A stretch of DNA of 64,000 nucleotides from Flavonifractor sp. AGMB03687 (GTDB taxonomy: Bacteria > Bacillota > Clostridia > Oscillospirales > Oscillospiraceae), in NCBI RefSeq assembly GCF_017811815.1, contig NZ_JADKZI010000006.1:104135-168134 (forward strand). Reading direction: 5' to 3'. Within the stretch, counting starts at the first letter, position 1. Each line of letters opens with the position of its first letter. The notes under the pieces are model-generated. The model did not search any database, was not told where the DNA came from, and worked only from the letters and a program-made list of their open reading frames with translations. Of this stretch, positions 24,233 through 33,044 are shown in pieces. A program made the translations under genes and the position numbers.

Positions 24233-24721
24233 ATGGAGCCATCGTCCGTACGGCCGGCGGATGAAATTGAATCCATCGTACACACCTATGGGACCACCCT
24301 CTTCCGCCTCTGCCTGGTGATGCTGGGCAGCGAGAGCGATGCGGAGGACGCGGTACAGGACACCATTTTGACATACCTGCAAAAAGCCCCCCGATTTACC
24401 GACACCGGGCACGAGAAGGCCTGGCTCATTACGGTGGCGGCCAACCGCTGCCGGGACATGCGGCGGAGGTGGGCCCGCCATCCCCAGCTGCCCCTGGAGA
24501 CGCTGGAGCGCTGCGGGCCGGACCGGGAGGACTGCGGCGTGCTGGAAGCTTTGATGCAGGTGCCGCCCCGCTTCCGGGTGGTCCTGATCCTCTACTATGT
24601 AGAGGAGTACCCCATGGAGGAGATCGCCCGCATCATTGGGCGCTCCGTCTCCGCAGTGAAAATGCGCCTGCAGAAGGGGCGCAGGCTGCTGGAGGAGATC
24701 TACCGAAAGGAGTATTTATAG
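24233..24721 (+). CDS. ECF-type RNA polymerase sigma factor
   Basis: 162 residues. Region 2 is visible at YGTTLFRLCLVMLGSESDAEDAVQDTILTYL, region 4 at PPRFRVVLILYYVEEYPMEEIARIIGRSVSAVKMRLQKGR. ATG 24233 is chosen because GGAGG precedes it; the frame extends upstream without similarity. It is followed after 4 bp by its presumed membrane-bound anti-sigma factor. A second such pair is at 46464-47877. Confidence 0.93.
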   Translation: MEPSSVRPADEIESIVHTYGTTLFRLCLVMLGSESDAEDAVQDTILTYLQKAPRFTDTGHEKAWLITVAANRCRDMRRRWARHPQLPLETLERCGPDREDCGVLEALMQVPPRFRVVLILYYVEEYPMEEIARIIGRSVSAVKMRLQKGRRLLEEIYRKEYL

Positions 24722-24725
24722 CGCT

Positions 24726-25745
24726 ATGGAAGACATCCGTCTGAAACAAGCGGTCCAGGCCATTGAAATGCCCCGGGCCATGGAGGAGCGGATCACGGAG
24801 CGCCTGTGCCGGGCCGCCCGACGCCGCCCCGCTCGCTGGACCCGCCCTGCTGTTGCGGTACTGGCGGCCGCCCTCAGCCTTACCCTGGCCATGCCTGTGC
24901 TGGCCGCCCATGTGGAGCCCGTCTACGACCTGATGTATCTGGTGGCCCCCGCCATGGCCCAGTCCTTCCAGCCAGTGCGGCAGAGCGACCAGGACAACGG
25001 GGTGCGCATGGAGGTGGTATCCGCCCGCATCCAGGGAGACAGCGCCCAGATCTATCTAACTTTGCAGGACCTGGAGGGGGACCGGGTGGACGCCACCACC
25101 GACCTGTACGACAGCTACACCGTCCGCACCCCCTACGACACCGCGGGCCACTGTGAGCAGGCGGGGTACGACGCCGAAACCAGCACCGCCCTCTTTCTGG
25201 TCACCCTGACCCACCTGGAGGGACAGGCCATGCCGGGAGACAAGATCACCTTCTCCCTCCGGGAATTCTTGAGCCAGAAGGAGGAGCGGACAGGGATAAG
25301 CATCCCCGCTGATCTGAGTGCCGTTTCCACCGCCCCCGCCACCCAGGCCGTGGACCTGCGGGGCGGCAGCGGCGAGGCTTTTGACGAAAGTTCTTTCCGG
25401 GCCCTGATTCCCAACCTGCCGGAGAACGCCTGCCCGGTGGAGGGGTTCCAGCTCACCAGCCTGGGCTGGGTGGAGGGCAAGCTCCACGTCCAGCTGCTGG
25501 TGGACGACCTGCTGGACAACGACAACCACGCCCAGCTCTACCTCACCGGGTCCGACGGGACCGTGCTGGAGCCGGAGGCCTCCTACTCCTTCTGGGCGGA
25601 GAACGGAAGCGGAGACAGCTATGAGGAGTACGTCTTCTCCCTCTCCCCGGAGGAGGCGGAAAACTACCGCCTGACGGGAGACTTCTTCCTCAGCGGAAAC
25701 CGCACCCAGGGGAACTGGAAGGTCACCTTCCCCCTGGAGGGTTAA
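24726..25745 (+). CDS. Membrane-bound DUF4179-type anti-sigma protein
   Basis: 339 residues: a short cytosolic N-terminus that should bind the sigma factor, one membrane span at about residues 38-60 (VAVLAAALSLTLAMPVLAA) and an extracytoplasmic domain of ~270 residues with a DUF4179-like immunoglobulin-type part (VRMEVVSARIQGDSAQIYL). Very GC-rich. The pair would respond to an envelope signal. Co-transcribed with the ECF gene and ended by the terminator at 25750-25785. Confidence 0.8.
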   Translation: MEDIRLKQAVQAIEMPRAMEERITERLCRAARRRPARWTRPAVAVLAAALSLTLAMPVLAAHVEPVYDLMYLVAPAMAQSFQPVRQSDQDNGVRMEVVSARIQGDSAQIYLTLQDLEGDRVDATTDLYDSYTVRTPYDTAGHCEQAGYDAETSTALFLVTLTHLEGQAMPGDKITFSLREFLSQKEERTGISIPADLSAVSTAPATQAVDLRGGSGEAFDESSFRALIPNLPENACPVEGFQLTSLGWVEGKLHVQLLVDDLLDNDNHAQLYLTGSDGTVLEPEASYSFWAENGSGDSYEEYVFSLSPEEAENYRLTGDFFLSGNRTQGNWKVTFPLEG

Positions 25746-25749
25746 CCGC

Positions 25750-25785
25750 AAAACAACGGGCCGCCGAAAGGCGGCCCGTTGTTTT
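25750..25785. terminator. Bidirectional intrinsic terminator
   Basis: AAAACAACGGGCCGCC and its exact complement around a GAAA loop. It ends the anti-sigma gene (plus strand) and the LysR gene (minus strand). Confidence 0.97.
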
Positions 25786-25787
25786 AT

Positions 25788-26678
25788 CTAAGCCTTTTTC
25801 GGGGTGCAGAAGCGGACGAACTCCTCCATCTCCCGGGTGGCCCACTTATCCCTGTGGTAGAAGATCTGGCTGTACATCACCGCCTGGAGGTCGCTGACCT
25901 CCACCACCGACAGCTTGCCCTGGCGTACCGGCTCCTCCACCAGGAACCAGGGCAGGAAGGTCAGCCCCTCGGTCTCCTCCAGCACCCGCAGCAGGAAGGA
26001 GGCATAGCTGCTCTCCAGGGCGGGGGTGATGGCCTGCCCAAAGGCGGCCAGGCGGCGATCCAGCAGCCGCCGGTAGTTGGCGTCCCGCTCGGTGAGGTAG
26101 AAGGGCTTGTCCAGCAGCTCGGTCAGCTTATGGGGCCGGCCGCTGAGCTCCTTCCCCAGGGCCGCCGAGGCCACCACCACCACCCGCTCGGGCTCTTCCA
26201 GCATCTTGCACCAACTGTTGTTGTACAGGGGCTCGTCCAGGATGTAGATGATGTCCAGCTCGCCTCGCTCCATCTTGGAAATGAGCTCCTCCGGGATGCC
26301 GGTGGTGATCTGCACGTTGACCTGGGGGTGACAGACCCGGAAGCTGCGGATGATGCCGGGCAGTCTGGCGTAGCACAGGGACTCCAGGGTTCCAATGTGG
26401 AGCTGGCCCCGCAGCACCTCGTCCGCCCCGGCCAGGGACTGCTTGGCCCGGTTCACATCCTGGATGATGCCGATGGCGCTCTCCTGGAAGACGCGGCCCT
26501 GCCCCGTCAGAGACACCCGCTTGCCCATGCGGTCAAAGAGCCGCACCCCCAACTCCTCCTCCAGCAGGCGGATCTGCACCGTCACCGCCGACTGGGAGTA
26601 GCCCAGGCTGGCCGCCGCCTTGGAAAAGCTCTGAAATTGCGCCACCCGTACAAAGGTGGTCAGCTGCCGCAGCTCCAT
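25788..26678 (-). CDS. LysR-family regulator of the serine module
   Basis: 296 residues: N-terminal HTH MELRQLTTFVRVAQFQSFSK ... SQSAVTVQIRLLEEELGVRLF and LysR effector domain. ATG 26678 is used, as the family begins with M-E-L-R-Q-L and AAAGGAGGGAG lies upstream. Divergent from the symporter-serine dehydratase operon, so it is the likely regulator; the 160-bp divergent region has an AT-rich inverted repeat (AAATTA...TTTAATTA, about 26735-26760) covering the -35 box of the operon. Confidence 0.92.
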   Translation of the reverse strand: MELRQLTTFVRVAQFQSFSKAAASLGYSQSAVTVQIRLLEEELGVRLFDRMGKRVSLTGQGRVFQESAIGIIQDVNRAKQSLAGADEVLRGQLHIGTLESLCYARLPGIIRSFRVCHPQVNVQITTGIPEELISKMERGELDIIYILDEPLYNNSWCKMLEEPERVVVVASAALGKELSGRPHKLTELLDKPFYLTERDANYRRLLDRRLAAFGQAITPALESSYASFLLRVLEETEGLTFLPWFLVEEPVRQGKLSVVEVSDLQAVMYSQIFYHRDKWATREMEEFVRFCTPKKA

Positions 26679-26748
26679 ACCGCTCCCTCCTTTTAGACCC
26701 ATCAGTCTGTTATGAAAAAAATTCAATGACGTGATAAATTAGATTCGT

Positions 26749-26777
26749 TTGATTTAATTATTGTGCAATGTTATACT
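26749..26777 (+). promoter_or_regulatory. Promoter of the symporter-serine dehydratase operon
   Basis: TTGATT, a 17-bp spacer and TATACT, 64 bp before the symporter start codon. The -35 box lies within an AT-rich inverted repeat that may be the LysR operator. Confidence 0.8.
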
Positions 26778-26840
26778 GAAGCCCCTGAAAAGTCAAGAGG
26801 AAAATAGACAAAATGGAGAAAGTCTAAGGAGGAATCCCGC

Positions 26841-28061
26841 ATGGAAAAGAAACACATTAAAATCGGCCTGATTCCCAAGCTTATCCTGGCCATCATCATC
26901 GGTATTCTGTTCGGCAGCTTTATGCCCGAGTGGTTTAACCGGGTGATCGTAACCTGCTCGTCCATCTTCAGCACCTTCCTGTCCTTCATCATCCCGCTGA
27001 TGATCGTGGCCTACGTGACCATGGGCATCGCCAATCTGCGCAGCGGCGCGGGCAAGCTGCTCATCATCACCGTGGTCCTGTCCTACTTCTCCACCCTGGT
27101 GGCCGGCTCCGCCTCCTACCTGGTGTCCTCCAGCCTGTTCCCCTCCTTTATGAGCGAGGGCGCCCTGGACCAGATCGCCGCCACCGCCGACGTGTCCCTG
27201 GAGGGCTACTTCTCCCTGTCCATCCCGCCCCTGCTGGACACCCTGTCCGCCGTCACCCTGGCCTTTGTGCTGGGCCTGTGCCTGTCCACCATGCGCGGCA
27301 AGGAGATCGGCGACAGCCTCTATCACGGCATGGAGGACTTCTCCGCCATCATTGACAAGGTGCTCCACAAGGTGATCATCCCCCTGCTGCCCCTGTACAT
27401 CTGCGGCACCTTCACCAACATGACCTATTCCGGTAAGACTTTCGCCATTCTGGGCATCCTGTGGAAGGTGTTCCTGGTGGTCATCGCCATGCACCTGATC
27501 TACATCTGCATCCAGTTCTTTGTGGCTGGTCTGGTTTCCAAGAAGAACCCCATCACCCTCATCCGCAACCAGATCCCCGGCTATGCCACCGCCATCGGCA
27601 CCCAGTCCTCCGCCGCCACCATCCCCGTCAACCTGGAGTGCGCCAAGAAGGACGGCATTCTGGAGGAGATCCGCAACTTTGTGGTGCCCCTGTGCGCCAA
27701 CATCCACATGGCCGGTTCCATGATCACCATCACCGCCTGCGCCACCGCCGTGTGCCTGATGTACCAGCTGCCCATCAGCCTGGGCACCGTGGTGCCCTTC
27801 ATCATGACCCTGGGTATCGCCATGGTGGCCTCCCCCGGCGCCCCCGGCGGCTCCATCATGACCGCCCTGCCCTTCCTGTACATGGTGTTCGGCACCGAGG
27901 CCGGCGACGTGAACGGCCCCATCTGCGCCATCATGGTGGCCCTGTACATCACCCAGGATTCCTTCGGCACCGCCTGCAACGTGTCCGGTGACAACGCCAT
28001 CGGCACCATCGTCAACACCATCTACCAGAAGTTCATTCTCAAATCTTCCGCCGCCGTGTAA
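26841..28061 (+). CDS. Dicarboxylate/amino acid:cation symporter, probably for serine
   Basis: 406 residues of the DAACS (GltP/SstT) family. Hallmarks are the first hairpin region TSSAATIP-like sequence (IGTQSSAATIPVNLECAKK), the helix N-I-H-M-A-G-S (family NxxD-type region) and the second hairpin SPGAPGGSIMTALP. Sodium-coupled import of a small amino acid is expected. It is followed 11 bp later by the two serine dehydratase subunits, so serine (or serine/threonine) is the likely substrate. Confidence 0.88.
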   Translation: MEKKHIKIGLIPKLILAIIIGILFGSFMPEWFNRVIVTCSSIFSTFLSFIIPLMIVAYVTMGIANLRSGAGKLLIITVVLSYFSTLVAGSASYLVSSSLFPSFMSEGALDQIAATADVSLEGYFSLSIPPLLDTLSAVTLAFVLGLCLSTMRGKEIGDSLYHGMEDFSAIIDKVLHKVIIPLLPLYICGTFTNMTYSGKTFAILGILWKVFLVVIAMHLIYICIQFFVAGLVSKKNPITLIRNQIPGYATAIGTQSSAATIPVNLECAKKDGILEEIRNFVVPLCANIHMAGSMITITACATAVCLMYQLPISLGTVVPFIMTLGIAMVASPGAPGGSIMTALPFLYMVFGTEAGDVNGPICAIMVALYITQDSFGTACNVSGDNAIGTIVNTIYQKFILKSSAAV

Positions 28062-28072
28062 GGAGTGATCCC

Positions 28073-28741
28073 ATGTCGTTTATCAGCGTCTTTGATGTAC
28101 TGGGTCCCAATATGGTCGGCCCCTCCAGCTCCCACACCGCGGGAGCCGTGGCCATCGCCAACGTGGCCCACAAGCTGCTGGCGCCGCCGCTGAAGAAGGT
28201 GGATTTCACCCTCTACGGCTCCTTCGCCAAGACCTACCACGGCCACGGCACCGACCGTGCCCTGCTGGGCGGCATCATGGGCTTTTCCACCGATGATCTG
28301 TGCATCCGGGACTCCTTCCGCATCGCCAATGAGCGGGGGCTGGCCTTCTCTTTCACCCCCAACGAGACGGAGACCGACATCCACCCCAACACCGTGGACA
28401 TCCGCATGGAGAACGCCGCCGGACAGATCATGACCGTCCGGGGCGAGTCCCTGGGTGGCGGCAAGATGCACATTGTGCGCATCAATGGCGTCCACGTGGA
28501 CTTCAGCGGCGAGTACGCCTCTGTGGTGGTGATCCAGCAGGACAAGCCCGGCGTGGTGGCCCACCTTACCAAGGTCCTCAGCGACCGCAACGTGAACATC
28601 GCCTTCATGCGTCTGTTCCGGGAGGGCAAGGGAGACACCGCCTACAGCATCATCGAGTCGGACGGCACTCTGCCTGAGGGTATCGACCAGGAGCTGCGGG
28701 CCAATCCCTATATCCGGGACGTCATGATCGTGCAGTCGTAA
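28073..28741 (+). CDS. sdaAB: L-serine dehydratase, beta subunit
   Basis: 222 residues. The N-terminal domain (SFISVFDVLGPNMVGPSSSH, then TAGAVAIANVAHKL) and the C-terminal ACT domain (VVVIQQDKPGVVAHLTKVLS) mark the beta chain of the two-subunit iron-sulfur serine dehydratase of Firmicutes. With the alpha chain it turns serine into pyruvate and ammonia. 12 bp separate it from the alpha gene. Confidence 0.95.
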   Translation: MSFISVFDVLGPNMVGPSSSHTAGAVAIANVAHKLLAPPLKKVDFTLYGSFAKTYHGHGTDRALLGGIMGFSTDDLCIRDSFRIANERGLAFSFTPNETETDIHPNTVDIRMENAAGQIMTVRGESLGGGKMHIVRINGVHVDFSGEYASVVVIQQDKPGVVAHLTKVLSDRNVNIAFMRLFREGKGDTAYSIIESDGTLPEGIDQELRANPYIRDVMIVQS

Positions 28742-28753
28742 GGAGGGGACACA

Positions 28754-29626
28754 ATGGATTTTAAAAATGCCAAAGAGCTGCTGGCTCTGTGCCGCCAGGA
28801 GGGCTGTCCCATCTCCGAGATCATGCGCCGCCGGGAGATCATCCTGGGGGAAACCACGGCGGACACCGTGACTCGCCGCATGACCCGGGCCCTGGAGATC
28901 ATGCGCCGCTCAGCCACCATCCCCCTGGAGAGCCCTGTCCGCTCCATGGGCGGACTCATCGGCGGGGAGGCCAAGAAGCTGGCCGCCCACGCCTCCAAAA
29001 AGAAGGACATCTGCGGCCCTGTGCTTCAGAAGGCCATCACCTACGCCATGGCGGTGCTGGAGGTCAACGCCTCCATGGGCCTCATCGTGGCGGCTCCCAC
29101 CGCCGGTTCCTCCGGCGTGGTGCCCGGCCTGCTGCTGGCCCTCCAGGATGAGTACCGCATCTCCGACCAGCGGCTGCTGGACGGTCTGTTCAACGCCGGT
29201 GCCATCGGCTACCTGGCCATGCGCAACGCCACTGTGGCGGGCGCGGTGGGCGGCTGTCAGGCCGAGGTGGGCGTAGCCGCCGCCATGGCGGCCTCCGCTG
29301 CCGTGGAACTCATGGGCGGCGAGCCGGAGCAGTGCCTCAGCGCCGCCTCCACGGTGCTGATGAACATGCTGGGTCTGGTGTGCGACCCGGTGGGCGGACT
29401 GGTGGAGTACCCCTGCCAGAACCGCAACGCCGCCGGTGTGGCCAACGCCCTCATTGCCGCCGAGATCGCCCTCAGCGGCGTGGAGCAGCTCATCCCCTTC
29501 GATGAGATGCTCTCCGCCATGTACCGGGTGGGTCGCTACCTGCCCGCCGAGCTGCGGGAGACCGCCCTGGGCGGCTGTGCCACCACCCCCTCCGCCTGCG
29601 AGCGCTGCGGCGGCTGCTGCGGCTGA
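28754..29626 (+). CDS. sdaAA: L-serine dehydratase, alpha subunit
   Basis: 290 residues. Typical motifs are S-S-G-V-V-P-G, GGCQAEVGVAAAMAA and CDPVGGLVEYPCQNRN, which supply the Cys ligands of the 4Fe-4S cluster. The extreme C-terminus is unusual, ending with a Cys-rich tail (C-A-T-T-P-S-A-C-E-R-C-G-G-C-C-G) where relatives have G-x-A-x-T-P-T-G and few further Cys. The cluster is oxygen-sensitive, which suits an anaerobe. Last gene of the operon. Confidence 0.95.
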   Translation: MDFKNAKELLALCRQEGCPISEIMRRREIILGETTADTVTRRMTRALEIMRRSATIPLESPVRSMGGLIGGEAKKLAAHASKKKDICGPVLQKAITYAMAVLEVNASMGLIVAAPTAGSSGVVPGLLLALQDEYRISDQRLLDGLFNAGAIGYLAMRNATVAGAVGGCQAEVGVAAAMAASAAVELMGGEPEQCLSAASTVLMNMLGLVCDPVGGLVEYPCQNRNAAGVANALIAAEIALSGVEQLIPFDEMLSAMYRVGRYLPAELRETALGGCATTPSACERCGGCCG

Positions 29627-29635
29627 ACCAAAAAT

Positions 29636-29672
29636 AAAAAGGCCCCGGAACCTGCTGGTTCCGGGGCCTTTT
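29636..29672. terminator. Bidirectional intrinsic terminator
   Basis: GGCCCCGGAACC and its exact complement around TGCT, flanked by A- and T-runs; it ends both the serine operon and pflB, which converge here. Confidence 0.97.
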
Positions 29673-29676
29673 CCTG

Positions 29677-31920
29677 TTACATCTGCTCGTGGAAGGTGCG
29701 CTTGATGACCTCCAGCTGCTGCTCCCGGCTCAGGCGGGAGAAGTTCACCGCGTAGCCCGACACCCGGATGGTGAGGGTGGGGTACTGCTCGGGATGCTCC
29801 ATGGCATCCACCAGCAGCTGCCGGTTCATGACGTTGACGTTGAGGTGGTGGGCACCCTGGAGGAAGTAGCCGTCCAGAATGTGCACCAGGTTGTCCACCC
29901 GCTCGCCCTCGCTCTTACCCAGGGCGGTGGGCACGATGGAGAAGGTGTTGGACACGCCGTCCTGGCACACCGCCCGGTAGGGGATCTTGGCCACCGAGTT
30001 GAGGGAGGCCAGGGCCCCGCTCTTGTCCCGGCCGTGCATGGGGTTGGCGCCGGGGGCAAAGGGCTCCCCCGCCTTGCGGCCGTCGGGGGTGGCTCCCGTC
30101 TTCTTGCCGTACATCACGTTGGAGGTGATGGTGAGGGCGGACAGAGTGTGGATGGCGTTCCGGTACAGGGGGTGCTTCTTCAGCTCGGCGGAGAAGTAGG
30201 ACACCAGCTCCACGGCGATGTCGTCCACCCGGTCGTCGTCATTGCCGTACTTGGGGAAGTCCCCCTCCACCGCGAAGTCCACGGCGATGCCCTGCTCGTT
30301 GCGGATAGGGCGCACCTTGGCGAACTTGATGGCGGACAGGGAGTCGGCGGCAATGGACAGGCCCGCCACGCCGAAGGCGGCCAGCCGCTCCACCAGGGTG
30401 TCGTGGAGGGCCATCTGGCTGCTCTCGTAGGCATACTTGTCGTGCATATAGTGGATGATGTTGATGGTGTCCACGTAGAGCTCCGCCACATAGGACAGCA
30501 CCTTTTTATAATTGCCCAGTACCTTGGGGTAGTCCAGCACCTCGTCGGTGTCCGGCTGGATGTCGGGCACCACCTGGATGCCCTTCTTCTCGTCCACGCC
30601 GCCGTTGATGGCGTACAGCAGGCTCTTGGCCAGGTTGGCCCGGGCCCCGAAGAACTGCATCTGCTTGCCCACCGCCATGGCGGACACACAGCAGGCGATG
30701 CAGTAGTCGTCGCCGTACATGGGCCGCATGAGCTCGTCGCTCTCATACTGGATGGAGTCGGTGTCGATGCTCATTTTGGCACAGTAGTCCTTAAAACCCT
30801 GGGGCAGGTGGGGGCTCCACAGCACCGTCAGGTTGGGCTCGGGGGCGGTGCCCAGGTTGGTGAGGGTGTGGAGCATGCGGAAGGAGTTTTTAGTCACCAG
30901 GGTGCGGCCGTCCACCCCCATGCCGCCGATGGACTCGGTGACCCAGGTGGGGTCGCCGCCGAAGAGCTCGTTGTACTCCGGGGTACGCAGGTGGCGCACC
31001 AGCCGCAGCTTGATAACGAACTGGTCCATCAGCTCCTGGGCGCCCTGCTCGTCCAGCACGCCGTTATCCAGGTCCCGCTGGATGTAGATGTCCAGGAAGG
31101 TGGACACCCGGCCCAGAGAGGTGGCGGCGCCGTTGTTCTCCTTGATGCCCGCCAGGTAGGCCATGTACAGGTTCTGTACCGCCTCACGGGCGTTTTCCGC
31201 CGGGCGGGTGATGTCGCAGCCGTACTTGGCGGCCATAGAGGCCATCTGCTCCAGGGCCCGGATCTGCATCTGGACCTCCTCCCACAGGCGGATGCGCTCG
31301 TCGGTCATGGGGCCGTCGATGCGGTCCAGGTCGGCCTTCTTCTCCTCGATGAGGAAGTCGGTGCCGTACAGGGGCACCCGGCGGTAGTCGCCCACGATGC
31401 GGCCCCGGCCGTAGGCGTCGGGCAGGCCGGTGAGCAGGCCCGCCGTCCGGGCCAGACGGGTACGCTTGGGGTAGGCGTCGAACACACCCTCGTTGTGGGT
31501 CTTGCGGTAGAGGCGGAAATGGCGCTCGATCTCCGGGTTGAGCTGATAGCCGTACTGCTCCAGGGCGGAGGTGGCGTTGCGGATGCCGCCGAAGGGGTTG
31601 ACGATGCGCTTGAGGGGGGCGTCGGTCTGGAGGCCCACAATGACCTCGTTCTCCCGATCGATATAGCCAGGGGCAAAATTATCGATGCCGGAGACGGCAT
31701 CTGTTTCCACATCGATGATGCCCTTCTTCACCTCCTCGATGATGAGGGCCTCGGCTTTTTTCCACACTTTCGCCGTTTTTGTGGAAACAGAGGCCAGGAA
31801 ATCCCCGTTTCCCGAATACGGAGTGTAATTCTTCTGGATAAAATTACGGACGTTCACCAAATGCCGCCACTCGCCGGTGCGAAACCCCTGCCAGGCGGTG
31901 CAATTTACATCAATGCTCAT
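29677..31920 (-). CDS. pflB: Pyruvate formate-lyase
   Basis: 747 residues. The two adjacent active-site cysteines are in CIACCVSAM (near residue 410) and the glycyl-radical loop is RVSGYAVNF (near residue 720), both exactly as in PflB, which converts pyruvate and CoA to acetyl-CoA and formate. Length is normal. It lies 16 bp downstream of its activase gene. Pyruvate from the convergent serine dehydratase operon is a natural substrate. Confidence 0.97.
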   Translation of the reverse strand: MSIDVNCTAWQGFRTGEWRHLVNVRNFIQKNYTPYSGNGDFLASVSTKTAKVWKKAEALIIEEVKKGIIDVETDAVSGIDNFAPGYIDRENEVIVGLQTDAPLKRIVNPFGGIRNATSALEQYGYQLNPEIERHFRLYRKTHNEGVFDAYPKRTRLARTAGLLTGLPDAYGRGRIVGDYRRVPLYGTDFLIEEKKADLDRIDGPMTDERIRLWEEVQMQIRALEQMASMAAKYGCDITRPAENAREAVQNLYMAYLAGIKENNGAATSLGRVSTFLDIYIQRDLDNGVLDEQGAQELMDQFVIKLRLVRHLRTPEYNELFGGDPTWVTESIGGMGVDGRTLVTKNSFRMLHTLTNLGTAPEPNLTVLWSPHLPQGFKDYCAKMSIDTDSIQYESDELMRPMYGDDYCIACCVSAMAVGKQMQFFGARANLAKSLLYAINGGVDEKKGIQVVPDIQPDTDEVLDYPKVLGNYKKVLSYVAELYVDTINIIHYMHDKYAYESSQMALHDTLVERLAAFGVAGLSIAADSLSAIKFAKVRPIRNEQGIAVDFAVEGDFPKYGNDDDRVDDIAVELVSYFSAELKKHPLYRNAIHTLSALTITSNVMYGKKTGATPDGRKAGEPFAPGANPMHGRDKSGALASLNSVAKIPYRAVCQDGVSNTFSIVPTALGKSEGERVDNLVHILDGYFLQGAHHLNVNVMNRQLLVDAMEHPEQYPTLTIRVSGYAVNFSRLSREQQLEVIKRTFHEQM

Positions 31921-31936
31921 ATGCTAACTCCTTTTC

Positions 31937-32668
31937 TCATGACCTGTCCGCCTGGACGCAGGTGCGGTTCAGGCGCTCGTTCCATTGCTCCAGGGCCGTC
32001 CCGTCCATAGGGGGTACCCCCTCCAGGGGATAGGCCAGGCCCAGGGTGGCGTACTTGTGGACTCCCAGGGTGTGGTAGGGCAGCAGCTCCACCCGCCGGA
32101 TGTGCTTCAGCCCCTTCAGATAGGTCTCCAGCCCCGCCAGGTGCTCCTCCCCATCGGTGAGGCCAGGCACCACCACGTGGCGCACCCACAGGGGCACGCC
32201 CGCCTGCTGGGCCGCCTCCAGAAAGCGGTCAAAGGCCGCCATGGAGCTGCCGGTGATCTGCCGCCAGCCCTCCGGGGTATAGTGCTTCACGTCCAGCAGG
32301 ATTAGGTCGGTGTGGGCCAGGATGGCCCCGTACTCCCCCAGGCCGCATCCCGCCGTGTCCAGGCAGGTGTGGATGCCCGCCTCGTGGCACAGCTCCAGGG
32401 TCTCGGCCAGAAAGGCGGGCTGGAGCAGGGGCTCCCCGCCGGAGAAGGTCACCCCGCCGGTACTGCCGTAGTAGGGCTTGAAGCGGACCAGCCGCTCCAC
32501 CAGTTGCCGGGGGGTGACGCTCTCTGCCGTTCCTTCTGCCGCCCAGGTGTCCGGGTTGTGGCAGTAGCGGCAGCGCAGGGCGCAGCCCTGCAAAAAGACC
32601 ACCGTGCGGATGCCGGGGCCGTCCACCAACCCCATGGATTCCAGGGAGTGGACCCTCCCTTGTGTCAT
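31937..32668 (-). CDS. pflA: Pyruvate formate-lyase activating enzyme (radical SAM)
   Basis: 243 residues. The radical-SAM cluster motif C-x3-C-x2-C is in GCALRCRYCHNPDTW, after the family start G-R-V-H-S-L-E-S; further on GGVTFSGGEPLLQ. It makes the glycyl radical in PflB. ATG 32668 is chosen because the AGGAGG site lies between it and the earlier ATG at 32692, so the earlier one cannot use that site. The order pflA-pflB is the reverse of the common pflB-pflA. Confidence 0.95.
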   Translation of the reverse strand: MTQGRVHSLESMGLVDGPGIRTVVFLQGCALRCRYCHNPDTWAAEGTAESVTPRQLVERLVRFKPYYGSTGGVTFSGGEPLLQPAFLAETLELCHEAGIHTCLDTAGCGLGEYGAILAHTDLILLDVKHYTPEGWRQITGSSMAAFDRFLEAAQQAGVPLWVRHVVVPGLTDGEEHLAGLETYLKGLKHIRRVELLPYHTLGVHKYATLGLAYPLEGVPPMDGTALEQWNERLNRTCVQADRS

Positions 32669-32700
32669 GTGGAACCATACCTCCTTTTGCATAAAAGAAA

Positions 32701-32739
32701 AGCCGACAGTCCGGGCTTCTCTCGCCCAGACGGTCGGCT
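32701..32739. terminator. Terminator-like hairpin in the pflA leader
   Basis: A long imperfect stem (AGCCGAC, GTC, GGGC with complementary partners) is followed by T-rich runs on both strands. On the minus strand it lies between the pflA promoter (32798-32826) and the start codon, about 30 bases before it, so it could work as an attenuator; on the plus strand it would block transcription toward 33 kb. Confidence 0.65.
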
Positions 32740-32797
32740 TTTTTCATCATACTCCATGTGGTAGGCTCCACATTATCCGTCAGTCATATGATATTCT

Positions 32798-32826
32798 TTT
32801 ATATCACGGCCGGCGTCCTTTGTCAA
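32798..32826 (-). promoter_or_regulatory. Promoter of pflAB
   Basis: A consensus TTGACA and TATAAA separated by 17 bp on the minus strand. The predicted leader is about 120 nt and contains the hairpin at 32701-32739. The remaining part of the gap 32668-33045 shows no gene; a plus-strand promoter for the GGDEF gene must lie at 32.85-33.0 kb but I see no clear one. Confidence 0.8.
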
Positions 32827-33044
32827 GAAAGGTCTCACCTCCTGTGAACCTCGGCAGGTGTCTTTCCAATTTCAAATTTTTATGTTATATTTAGGGTGAG
32901 GTTTTATCTGCTGAAATAGGTATGGCCCTCCGCAGAGCCCCCCCGCTCGATCGGGGAACGGCTCAGGGAAAACCACTTATTCTTCGCATGTTCTGTGTGA
33001 AAAAACCGATTTTAACAGTCCATACGAGGGGAAAGGAGGCTCCC

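Noticed and set aside
29689..32010. Open frame of 773 codons on the plus strand
   Set aside because: Antisense of pflB with V/H/G/L-rich low-complexity product; pflB is certain.
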